Source of the DNA: Microcaldota archaeon | GTDB lineage: Archaea; Micrarchaeota; Micrarchaeia; Norongarragalinales; Norongarragalinaceae | DNA: 35,268 nucleotides | Direction: 5' to 3' | Assembly (NCBI GenBank): GCA_016207165.1 | Contig: JACQQD010000007.1 | Span: 1 to 35,268 of the forward strand | Shown: positions 1 through 6,100 of the stretch, in pieces | Layout: each line of letters starts with the position of its first letter | How positions within the stretch are numbered: the stretch's first letter is position 1 | Notes under the pieces: model-generated | Told to the model about the DNA's origin: nothing | Database searches by the model: none | What the model saw: the letters and a program-made list of their open reading frames with translations, nothing else | Position numbers and translations under genes: made by a program

Positions 1-137
1 GCCATGAAAAGCCCAGCGGCCACTACCGCCGGGTTTTCGGAAAGCGATTCACCGGAAACAAAGCCCACGGTCAGCATCAACGCGAAAAATACCAGTGCAT
101 GGTGTTCCCATCCACTCCCGGAAATGTTGGCATCCAT
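1..137 (-). CDS. Partial membrane protein running off the left edge
   Basis: An open frame on the minus strand begins with ATG at 137 and continues past base 1 without a stop, giving the first 45 residues. After about 13 polar residues (MDANISGSGWEHH) comes a hydrophobic stretch (ALVFFALMLTVGFV), then a short polar part and a second hydrophobic stretch (AVVAAGLFM). This looks like the N-terminal end of a multi-pass membrane protein. It is divergent from the TrmB-like gene, and the AT-rich block at 191-203 can be read as TATA in both directions. No family can be named from 45 residues. A start further upstream is possible. Confidence 0.4.
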   Translation of the reverse strand, partial: MDANISGSGWEHHALVFFALMLTVGFVSGESLSENPAVVAAGLFM

Positions 138-190
138 GCCACGAAAATGGTCCGGACGGCTTTTCTTGAATTGTGGGGGATAAACCACCA

Positions 191-201
191 CAAATATAAA
201 T
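191..201 (+). promoter_or_regulatory. TATA box of the TrmB-like gene
   Basis: AAATATAAATA lies about 25 nt before the ATG at 222, the distance expected for a leaderless archaeal transcript. This spacing is the reason for choosing 222 over the in-frame upstream start at 99. Confidence 0.55.
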
Positions 202-221
202 ATGGCCTTCCTAGCGTCTTC

Positions 222-971
222 ATGCAGTTCCAGGATGGCATTGCGGCGCTCCGGAAACTAGGTTTGGGCGAGCCGGAGGCCCGCATTTATGCGGCGCTGG
301 CGGAACTGGGCCCGTCCACCGCCGAACGCTTGGCCCAATTCACAGGCATCCACCGCCGGACGGTGTACGACGCCGTTTCTTTGTTGTCGTCCAACGGGTT
401 GGTGGCTCCGGCGTTTCTTGAGGGAAAAAAGCGTTTCATGACCACGGGTTCCGCCGCCCTTTTGTCTTGGGTGGAGGAAAACAAGGCGTTGGCGCAGGAA
501 TTCGTGGCCATGCAGGAAAAAAAGAAGACAGGGCAATTGCCCAAACCCGTCGTGCGCGTGTTCGTGGGAAAGCAGGCGCTCAAAACCGTGTGGTGGGAGA
601 AGCTCGAAGAAGGGAAACCCATTTACTGGTATGCCGGCGCGATGCAGGGAGCGCGAGGCATCATGAAGGATTTTTACCCCATTTGGCGCGCCCGCCGCGT
701 CAGGAAAAACGTGCCTGTCAAAATGATTTTCGTCGATGTGCCTGAGGTCTATGACTTCATCAAGGACGAGCGGTTCTTCGAGGGCAGAAGCATTCCGGCC
801 GAGCGTTACTCGGATTCGCCGTGGTGGCTGTACGGCGACAAGATGGCGATTGTGTTCTGGCGCGAGGAGCCCTTGGCCATCGTCATTCAGGACGCGGAAT
901 TGGCGCGCACCTACCGCCACTTTTTTGAAGTCGCATGGAAGGACGCCAAGCCCCGCGTCAAGAACCGGTAG
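222..971 (+). CDS. TrmB-family transcriptional regulator
   Basis: This 249-residue protein has an N-terminal winged helix-turn-helix (about residues 1-75: KLGLGEPEARIYAALAELGPSTAERLAQ, then HRRTVYDAVSLLSSNGLV). That pattern is typical of the TrmB/HTH_51 family, whose members control sugar or general metabolic genes in archaea. A coiled linker follows (about 88-100), then a C-terminal domain with many aromatic residues (WWEKLEEGKPIYWY). This part resembles the phospholipase-D-like or unnamed domain seen in many archaeal TrmB-like proteins rather than the maltose-binding domain of classic TrmB. The start at 222 fits a leaderless transcript from the TATA at 191-201. The DNA target and ligand are unknown; control of the divergent membrane protein is an inference from position. 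Confidence 0.75.
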   Translation: MQFQDGIAALRKLGLGEPEARIYAALAELGPSTAERLAQFTGIHRRTVYDAVSLLSSNGLVAPAFLEGKKRFMTTGSAALLSWVEENKALAQEFVAMQEKKKTGQLPKPVVRVFVGKQALKTVWWEKLEEGKPIYWYAGAMQGARGIMKDFYPIWRARRVRKNVPVKMIFVDVPEVYDFIKDERFFEGRSIPAERYSDSPWWLYGDKMAIVFWREEPLAIVIQDAELARTYRHFFEVAWKDAKPRVKNR

Positions 972-1066
972 AACTTTTTTCTACCCAATGTTTTTCAAGT
1001 CCTTAAGGCCCATGGCCTCATATGGAATTAAGAGGGTTTAAGTTATCAGCAAACCATATAATCAAA

Positions 1067-1279
1067 ATGGCAAAAGGAATCAAGACGACGCTGTTAATTC
1101 AGGACGAATTGTACGAGTTGCTGGTAGAAGAATCAAAGCAAAAATACGGGTCCCTCCGGAGAGTGTCGGAAACATTGAACGACATCCTGCGGGCGCATTT
1201 TGCAAAAAGGAATGATTTTTTTGGGATTTCCAAGCCATTTGACGAGCCGTTTGTGCGCGACAAGGCGGACCGGGTTTGA
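1067..1279 (+). CDS. vapB: VapB-like antitoxin
   Basis: A 70-residue protein (MAKGIKTTLLIQDELYELL...) with a short strand followed by helices, as in ribbon-helix-helix type antitoxins of PIN-domain toxins. It includes the segment YGSLRRVSETLNDILRAHF, close to archaeal DUF217/VapB antitoxins. It ends 3 nt before the PIN-domain gene, the usual antitoxin-toxin order. The ATG at 1067 lies about 27 nt after a TATA-like GTTTAAGTTA (1036-1045), so I prefer it to the in-frame ATG at 1022. Known members bind and block the toxin and repress their own promoter; here both are inferred. Confidence 0.7.
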   Translation: MAKGIKTTLLIQDELYELLVEESKQKYGSLRRVSETLNDILRAHFAKRNDFFGISKPFDEPFVRDKADRV

Positions 1280-1282
1280 CGT

Positions 1283-1657
1283 ATGCATCTTCTTGATTCC
1301 TCGGTTTGGATTGACTATTTTACCGGTGCGCCATGGACTCGTCAAGTGGCGTCCATCGTTCAGTCCAGCGAACCCATTTTCCTGTCCGTAGTAAATCTGG
1401 TTGAAATCTACTCCAAGTACTTGTTACGCTCGGAATCTGAGGCTGAAAAAATCAAGCGAATTCTGCTTTCCCGCTGTCGTATCATTGAAGTGAACCAAGA
1501 CATCGCCTTGCAAGCATCAGCGCTCAAAGCCAAACACACCATGGCCATTGCTGACGCCATGATTTTGGCGACGGCAAGAAGCCAAGGCGTTTCCCTGTTG
1601 ACGTACGACTCGGACTTCCAGGGTCTCAAAGGCGTCCGCGTCCTGAAGCGCCGCTAG
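1283..1657 (+). CDS. vapC: VapC-like PIN-domain ribonuclease toxin
   Basis: A 124-residue PIN domain of full length. The acidic metal-binding residues are visible: D5 in LLDSSVWIDYF, E41 in VNLVEIYSKY, D91 in IADAMILATAR, and D109 and D111 in LLTYDSDF. PIN toxins cut RNA, often tRNA or rRNA, when released from their antitoxin. It follows vapB by 3 nt. Its last 4 bases overlap the end of the opposing HAD gene, so the two genes converge tail to tail. The active site looks intact. The RNA target cannot be predicted. Confidence 0.85.
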   Translation: MHLLDSSVWIDYFTGAPWTRQVASIVQSSEPIFLSVVNLVEIYSKYLLRSESEAEKIKRILLSRCRIIEVNQDIALQASALKAKHTMAIADAMILATARSQGVSLLTYDSDFQGLKGVRVLKRR

Positions 1658-2244
1658 GGCCCAAAGCCCATCTTTTCCAGTTCCTTCTCCGCGCTTTTGG
1701 CGTCCTTGAACACGATGCCGTGGATTCCCAACTTTTTGGCGGCCGCCACATTTTCCTCCAAGTCGTCCAAAAAGACGGTGTTTGCGGCGGTGGAATGGGT
1801 TTCCTTCAAAATGATTTGGTAGAGCCGTTCGTCGGGTTTCTTGATTCCGTACTGGCCGGAATAGTACACGTAATCGTATACGTGGGAAAAACCCCACTTG
1901 CGGGACCAAAGCGAAAACAATTCGGGCCCCATGTTGGTCAGCGCCGCCACCTTGTATTTTTTCCGCAAGCGTTGGATGAGGTCCTTGGTGCCTTCGACCT
2001 CGTACAACGCTTCCAGGTTCATGTCGCCGGAGATGTACACCCCATGGATGTCGAACAGCACGGTTTTCTTGACCAGATACTTCTTGATCGTGGGCCGGAT
2101 GAACGACGCCACAAGATACGCGATGACGACCAGGGCCAAGCCGGCGACAAAATCGGATGCCAGCGGGAGGAAAACGATGGTGACAAACGCGGTGAGAATC
2201 AAGTGCCACCAGTCGACGAACACGGATACGCCCTTGAAAACCAT
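1654..2244 (-). CDS. Membrane-anchored HAD-like hydrolase
   Basis: A 196-residue protein. Residues 14-48 hold two hydrophobic segments that should form a membrane hairpin. A HAD domain follows. Motif I is FDIHG (D65, H67), motif II is ALTN (T103), motif III has the lysines of GIKKPDERLY (K135/K136), and motif IV is FLDD (D160, D161). In HAD phosphatases motif I is DxD and the second Asp acts as the general acid; here it is His. The nucleophile remains, so a phosphotransfer step may be possible, but substrate and activity may differ. The cap is small, as in subclass I enzymes of the REG-2/epoxide-hydrolase N-domain type. A TATA (TTTATAG on plus, 2271-2277) lies about 30 nt before the ATG. Confidence 0.7.
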   Translation of the reverse strand: MVFKGVSVFVDWWHLILTAFVTIVFLPLASDFVAGLALVVIAYLVASFIRPTIKKYLVKKTVLFDIHGVYISGDMNLEALYEVEGTKDLIQRLRKKYKVAALTNMGPELFSLWSRKWGFSHVYDYVYYSGQYGIKKPDERLYQIILKETHSTAANTVFLDDLEENVAAAKKLGIHGIVFKDAKSAEKELEKMGFGP

Positions 2245-2282
2245 GTGGAAATAGTTTCTCGGTTCCCTGTTTTATAGCCTTG

Positions 2283-3353
2283 TCACGGGTAAAAGTCAAG
2301 CCGCGGGTCCCAAATCTTGCGCCAGTACGCCTTGCGGTTTTTCTCGCCTTTCGGCGGGTTCCACGTGGCGTATCCTTGCGCGAATGTCCTGCTTTTCCCC
2401 GCTTCAAGCAATGTTTTCGTCGGCCTCCAGTCCCATTCCGCGCGCTCGCAGAGTTTTTTGAACGCGTAGCAACGAATCCACAGCGACTTCTCAATGATTT
2501 TTTCTTCCGGCATTTTCAAAAGCGCCGTCCACTGCGCCTTGGCCGTCTCGGCAATCCCGTCGGTCAACTCGTCTACTTCTTCAAGGTCCGTCACGCTTTT
2601 TTCGTCCACCAGGAGACGCCAGCCTTTCAGCGCGTTCACGGCGTTGCCGTCAAAACGCGTGTGGCAGGAAATCAAGTCAACGGAAATGGTGATGCCTTCG
2701 TACGCCTGGAACCAGTCCAGCCGCTTGAAAGGCATTTTTCTGGCTTCGGGCCACAGCAAGTCGGGCTTGAGGTCCGGAGCGGCTTTGTGCAGCAACGCGG
2801 TCTTGTCGTCAAGCCGGTACGGGCCGTCGTTGACCGCGCCAATGCCCATGAAAAAATCCAGGTACCACGCCGCCGCCAAGTTGTACGATGCGTTGTACAG
2901 TTTCCCAAGACTTCGAGCCGCTGACACCGTCCCTTCCTGGAATGGCTGCGTCATGGTTTGACGGATTTTTTCGTCGGAATCCAGGATGCACTCGCGTTTT
3001 TTTCCGAAGGGGTTGTGTTTGAAGCCCGCACGGAAAACGTTTTCAAAAAAACGCGCTGTGCGCAAACGTTTTTCCCTAGGCCAGCGCGCCGCTTTCATGG
3101 TTTCCAAAACGAAGAAAAAGTGCTCCCATGCCAGCGCCGGCGAAAACGCGTCGGCGATGTCCGAGAAAGGGATTTGGCGTTCCTCGCACGCGTCCATCAA
3201 GCCTTCGAACCACTCCAGCCACTCTGCGGCGGCCAACGGCATGACGTGTTGGTGCGAACAGGGCTGAAGCGTCGAGAAATCCATGTTGCCCAAGGCCGCT
3301 TCCACGGCGTCCAGGTACTCATCCAACCAAGAATACGATTCCTTTTCCACCAT
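2283..3353 (-). CDS. Unrecognised 356-residue protein paired with the swivelling-domain gene
   Basis: I do not recognise this protein. It is rich in Trp, Lys and Glu, appears soluble and largely helical, and has no signal peptide or membrane segment. Cys and His occur early (LQPCSHQHVMPL, about 31-42) and in the middle (DLISCHTRF). It is downstream of, and overlaps by 35 nt, the gene for a PEP-utiliser mobile domain, so the two are probably co-transcribed and co-translated. That pairing suggests, as inference only, that this protein could supply a partner or nucleotide-binding function to the phosphohistidine domain; I see no ATP-grasp or TIM-barrel motif that proves it. An internal ATG at 3284 would remove the overlap. 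Confidence 0.6.
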   Translation of the reverse strand: MVEKESYSWLDEYLDAVEAALGNMDFSTLQPCSHQHVMPLAAAEWLEWFEGLMDACEERQIPFSDIADAFSPALAWEHFFFVLETMKAARWPREKRLRTARFFENVFRAGFKHNPFGKKRECILDSDEKIRQTMTQPFQEGTVSAARSLGKLYNASYNLAAAWYLDFFMGIGAVNDGPYRLDDKTALLHKAAPDLKPDLLWPEARKMPFKRLDWFQAYEGITISVDLISCHTRFDGNAVNALKGWRLLVDEKSVTDLEEVDELTDGIAETAKAQWTALLKMPEEKIIEKSLWIRCYAFKKLCERAEWDWRPTKTLLEAGKSRTFAQGYATWNPPKGEKNRKAYWRKIWDPRLDFYP

Positions 3354-3645
3354 CGACTTGCACGTCCACGCCGTTCTTGAGAGTCTTCGTCGCGGTCTTC
3401 GCGTTCACAACGCAGGGAATCCCCAGTTCCCGCGACAAGATGGATGGGTGACTCGTCATTCCCCCAATGTCGCAGACAATGGCCGCCGCTTTATTCATCA
3501 TCAACACCATGGTTGGATCCGTGATGCGCGTGACGAGCACTTCGCCCTCCCGGAAATCCGCTTCTTCATCCGTCCCCGAAACGATGCGGACTTTTCCTTT
3601 GGCGATGCCGGGCGACGTGCCTAATCCGGAAAGGATCTTTCTCAT
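3319..3645 (-). CDS. Stand-alone PEP-utilising enzyme mobile (phosphohistidine swivelling) domain
   Basis: A 108-residue protein that is just one swivelling domain of PEP synthase, PPDK or enzyme I. Recognition rests on GLGTSPGIAKGKVRIV (8-23), EVLVTRITDPTMV (35-47) and the phosphohistidine loop CDIGGMTSHPSILSREL (H66), followed by GIPCVVN. The loop usually reads GGMTSHAAI; here His is followed by Pro. In full enzymes this domain carries phosphate between an ATP-binding domain and a PEP/pyruvate domain. Those partner domains are not fused here. A TATA (ATAATAA on minus, 3670-3676) lies about 28 nt upstream of the ATG. Confidence 0.85.
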   Translation of the reverse strand: MRKILSGLGTSPGIAKGKVRIVSGTDEEADFREGEVLVTRITDPTMVLMMNKAAAIVCDIGGMTSHPSILSRELGIPCVVNAKTATKTLKNGVDVQVDGGKGIVFLVG

Positions 3646-3669
3646 TTGGTACTCTTGGCCAACGTCACC

Positions 3670-3676
3670 TTATTAT
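3670..3676. promoter_or_regulatory. TATA-like box shared by two divergent leaderless genes
   Basis: TTATTAT on plus reads ATAATAA on minus. Its centre (3673) is 28 nt from the minus-strand ATG at 3645 and 28 nt from the plus-strand ATG at 3701. Both distances match leaderless archaeal promoters. No other AT-rich block lies between the two starts, so one site probably serves both genes. Confidence 0.5.
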
Positions 3677-3700
3677 CCGTTCGTTGGATTTGCTTATCCC

Positions 3701-5155
3701 ATGGACCCCGTGGAAACCAGCCGCCGCTTGTCCGAGCACGGCATTTCGGGCCACCATTCCTTCAATCCAGCTCTTAGAGCCCATTTCCTGGAGGGCCTGG
3801 AACATAAGTCCCGCAACAAGCGCATCAATCCGGAGGCGCTCCGCCGGTTCTTCGACCACTTTGAACGCGTCCGCGATCACGCAGGCAACGATTCCACGAT
3901 TCGGTCCGCGTTGGCCGAATTGGAGGACCATGAACCCGGAGCCACTCCGCCCAAGCAAGTCCTTCAACAGCTTTCAAGGCGACTGGTTGAACTAGGTACG
4001 CCCTTGGGCGTCATGCCGCTAGACGTCGTGCCGACTCCGGCTTCTTTCGACGTTTCCCTTCCTGACTTGCCGCCGGCTCCAAAACCTCCCGCCAGGCCAG
4101 AAGCACTCCGTGTTTCTGCGGCTCCATCCAAGTCCCCGGCCATTGAGTCCCGTGCTTTTCCGGGTTTTCCGCCGCGTCCTTCACGCGATTCAGCCAGCAT
4201 GGACCCGGAAAAACCGTGGCGAATATCCCGTGAACGCTTTGACAAGATCCGGCCCCGTCGGCCCTCCGAAGTAGGCGTTCCAGCTGGAGGCAACGCTTCT
4301 TCTGGACCGCAGGAACCGACTTTAACCCCACCCAAAAAATCCGCTCCTACCCAGAAGAAAAAACCTAGGCCCACGCCCCGTGAACCTGGTGACGCGGTAT
4401 CGGTGCTCCAAGAGTGGACGCCGCCGAAACGCCTTAAGGTCGTGTACCATTTACCTCAGCCACCCCGCCCAAATGTGTTGAGTCGTTTGGCCATGACGGC
4501 GTTGATTCGTTCCACGCGGAGGGCCCGGCGCCGCCATTGGAGCGAGTTGATTGGGAAGGCGTTGCGCGGCGAGCCGGTTTCCCTGTGTTTCGTGTCGGAT
4601 TTGGACATGGATGTCGGGCCTTTCGCGCGTTTCGCAACGGCTCACGCGTTGGGCCAGTTCCAGGAAGCTCCCGCCAACACGCACGTCTCGGTATCGTCCA
4701 AGGGACTTGTCGGAGTCGTGCGGGAAGACGGCGTCAACCCGCTTCATTCTCAAGTCTACGCGTCTTTCGAACACCAAATGGAACGGTTCCCATGGCTGAA
4801 AATGGCGTTGGACGAGTTTCGATCCACTCCGCTTCAGCCGGATTCGTCGGAGTTTCAGGGTCCTGCCGCCCTGATTTTCGGCACCCCCGAACAACGTGAA
4901 TTGTTTTTGGCGTGTTTTAAGGACTTTAAGGTACGCCGGGAAGCCGCCCAGAAGTCGTTCGTCTTACCGCGCCTGGTTTCCTCCAAACGCCGCCGAAAGC
5001 CCCGAGGCATCCCGGATTTCGACTTGCTTGACCTTCCCGAATCCCCGTATTCCCCGGACGCCTACCAAGCCGTCATCCAGGCCGACATTCTTTCCTACAC
5101 GGAAGAACTCGCCAGGAAAATCGCCCAGCGCTTCACGCCGTCACAAAATCCCTAG
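3701..5155 (+). CDS. Unrecognised 484-residue protein with a proline-rich middle
   Basis: The start at 3701 (MDPVETSRRL) is chosen because it lies 28 nt after the TATA-like TTATTAT; the open frame itself runs back to 3467. Residues 1 to about 115 are charged and probably helical. About 120-255 is a low-complexity linker rich in Pro, Ala, Lys and Arg (PPAPKPPARP, KKKPRPTPRE). The rest forms a C-terminal region with LSRLAMTALIRSTRRARRRHW, a hydrophobic strand before DLDMD and FGTPEQRELF. There is no signal peptide or membrane segment. I cannot assign a family. The last 15 bases overlap the end of the opposing phosphoribosyltransferase gene. Confidence 0.65.
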   Translation: MDPVETSRRLSEHGISGHHSFNPALRAHFLEGLEHKSRNKRINPEALRRFFDHFERVRDHAGNDSTIRSALAELEDHEPGATPPKQVLQQLSRRLVELGTPLGVMPLDVVPTPASFDVSLPDLPPAPKPPARPEALRVSAAPSKSPAIESRAFPGFPPRPSRDSASMDPEKPWRISRERFDKIRPRRPSEVGVPAGGNASSGPQEPTLTPPKKSAPTQKKKPRPTPREPGDAVSVLQEWTPPKRLKVVYHLPQPPRPNVLSRLAMTALIRSTRRARRRHWSELIGKALRGEPVSLCFVSDLDMDVGPFARFATAHALGQFQEAPANTHVSVSSKGLVGVVREDGVNPLHSQVYASFEHQMERFPWLKMALDEFRSTPLQPDSSEFQGPAALIFGTPEQRELFLACFKDFKVRREAAQKSFVLPRLVSSKRRRKPRGIPDFDLLDLPESPYSPDAYQAVIQADILSYTEELARKIAQRFTPSQNP

Positions 5156-5764
5156 CGTTTTCCGCACGTCTTCCGAGGAAACCTGTTCGAAATCCTCGTA
5201 GAATTGGCCCACCGCGTAAAAGTTGGGGGTGACGTGGGGACACAAAAATTCGTCCACCTGCGTCTTAATTTCTTCGGCGGCGTCCGTGGGAGCGCATCCA
5301 ATGGCCACCACGACCTTGGCTGTCCCTTGCCTTTTCAGCCACATCAATCCGGCTTTCAGCGTGGCGCCGGTGGCCATGCCGTCGTCAACGACGACCACGG
5401 TTTTTCCCGTCAACGCCGGCATTTCATGGGCGCCAAAGGCTTTTTTGCGGGTTCGCACTTCCTCGGTTTTTTCCTGCACCATTTTTTCCAGGTATTCGGG
5501 GTCCGGCTGGATTTGCTTCAAAAGCGAGTCGTTCCACACGGGTTTTTCGTCGGGTCCAATGGCTCCAAGCGCCAATTCTTCTTGGCCGGGCGCGCCGATT
5601 TTTCGGACGATCAACACGGAAAACGGCGCGTTCAGGGCGGAGGCAATGGGTTGGGCCACCAGAACGCCGCCGCGGGGAATGCCCAATACGACGACGCGTT
5701 GGCTTTTCAAGTGCGTCAATTGTTTGGCCAACTGGTTTCCGGCGTCCAGGCGGTCTTGGAACAT
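5141..5764 (-). CDS. Phosphoribosyltransferase-domain protein
   Basis: This 207-residue type I phosphoribosyltransferase fold has VVVLGIPRGGVLVAQPIASAL near the N-terminus and the PRPP loop VVVVDDGMATGAT in the middle. It matches the family often annotated as predicted phosphoribosyltransferases (COG1926), found alone or fused to hydrolases, whose true substrate is unsettled. Upstream in-frame codons reach 5821, but the ATG at 5764 (MFQDRLDAGNQL) aligns with where these proteins start and lies about 28 nt after an AATAAC box on minus. It is not the orotate enzyme, which is encoded at 28560. Confidence 0.75.
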   Translation of the reverse strand: MFQDRLDAGNQLAKQLTHLKSQRVVVLGIPRGGVLVAQPIASALNAPFSVLIVRKIGAPGQEELALGAIGPDEKPVWNDSLLKQIQPDPEYLEKMVQEKTEEVRTRKKAFGAHEMPALTGKTVVVVDDGMATGATLKAGLMWLKRQGTAKVVVAIGCAPTDAAEEIKTQVDEFLCPHVTPNFYAVGQFYEDFEQVSSEDVRKTLGIL

Positions 5765-5926
5765 CGGATTTCTTTTGTGGCCGCGTGCGTTATTCTGGCT
5801 TTTGGATGGATGAGTCCGCACACCCGGCTTTCCGCAATGTTTTGGAAGTCACGCCGCCTTTACGTGTTTTTTAGTTCCAACCGCTTTTTGCATCTTTTGG
5901 GTGCGGCTTACGTAGCGGCCTTTGCG

Positions 5927-6080
5927 TTATAGCAAGACCGACAAATGAAACAAACCGCCAAACGGTTTGTTGCATGCTGCAAGCCGTTATCGGCTTGCAT
6001 CATTTTACGACGAATAGGTCGGTCTTGCTAGACAGCAAACCATGACTATTAAGTCGGGAAACTTTCATGGTTTGCTGTAA
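5927..6080 (+). repeat. Dispersed double-hairpin element, copy 1
   Basis: This 154-bp element starts TTATAGCAA and ends TTGCTGTAA. Stem I has 13-bp arms at 5930-5942 and 6018-6030. Inside it are a 6-bp stem (5943-5948 with 6000-6005) and two small hairpins (5951-5957 with 5963-5969; 5979-5986 with 5991-5998, loop TTAT). Stem II has perfect 14-bp arms at 6032-6045 and 6065-6078. It lies between the end of the NHL lipoprotein gene and the 5' side of the phosphoribosyltransferase gene, both on minus. Copies 2 and 3 are at 19812 and 33178. Confidence 0.85.
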
Positions 6081-6100
6081 CCTTGTCCGCCGGTTGTTGT

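Noticed and set aside
5927..6080. Integron attC site or CRISPR unit
   Set aside because: The three copies are far apart, lack spacers, have perfect rather than attC-like imperfect arms, and no integrase or cas gene is present.
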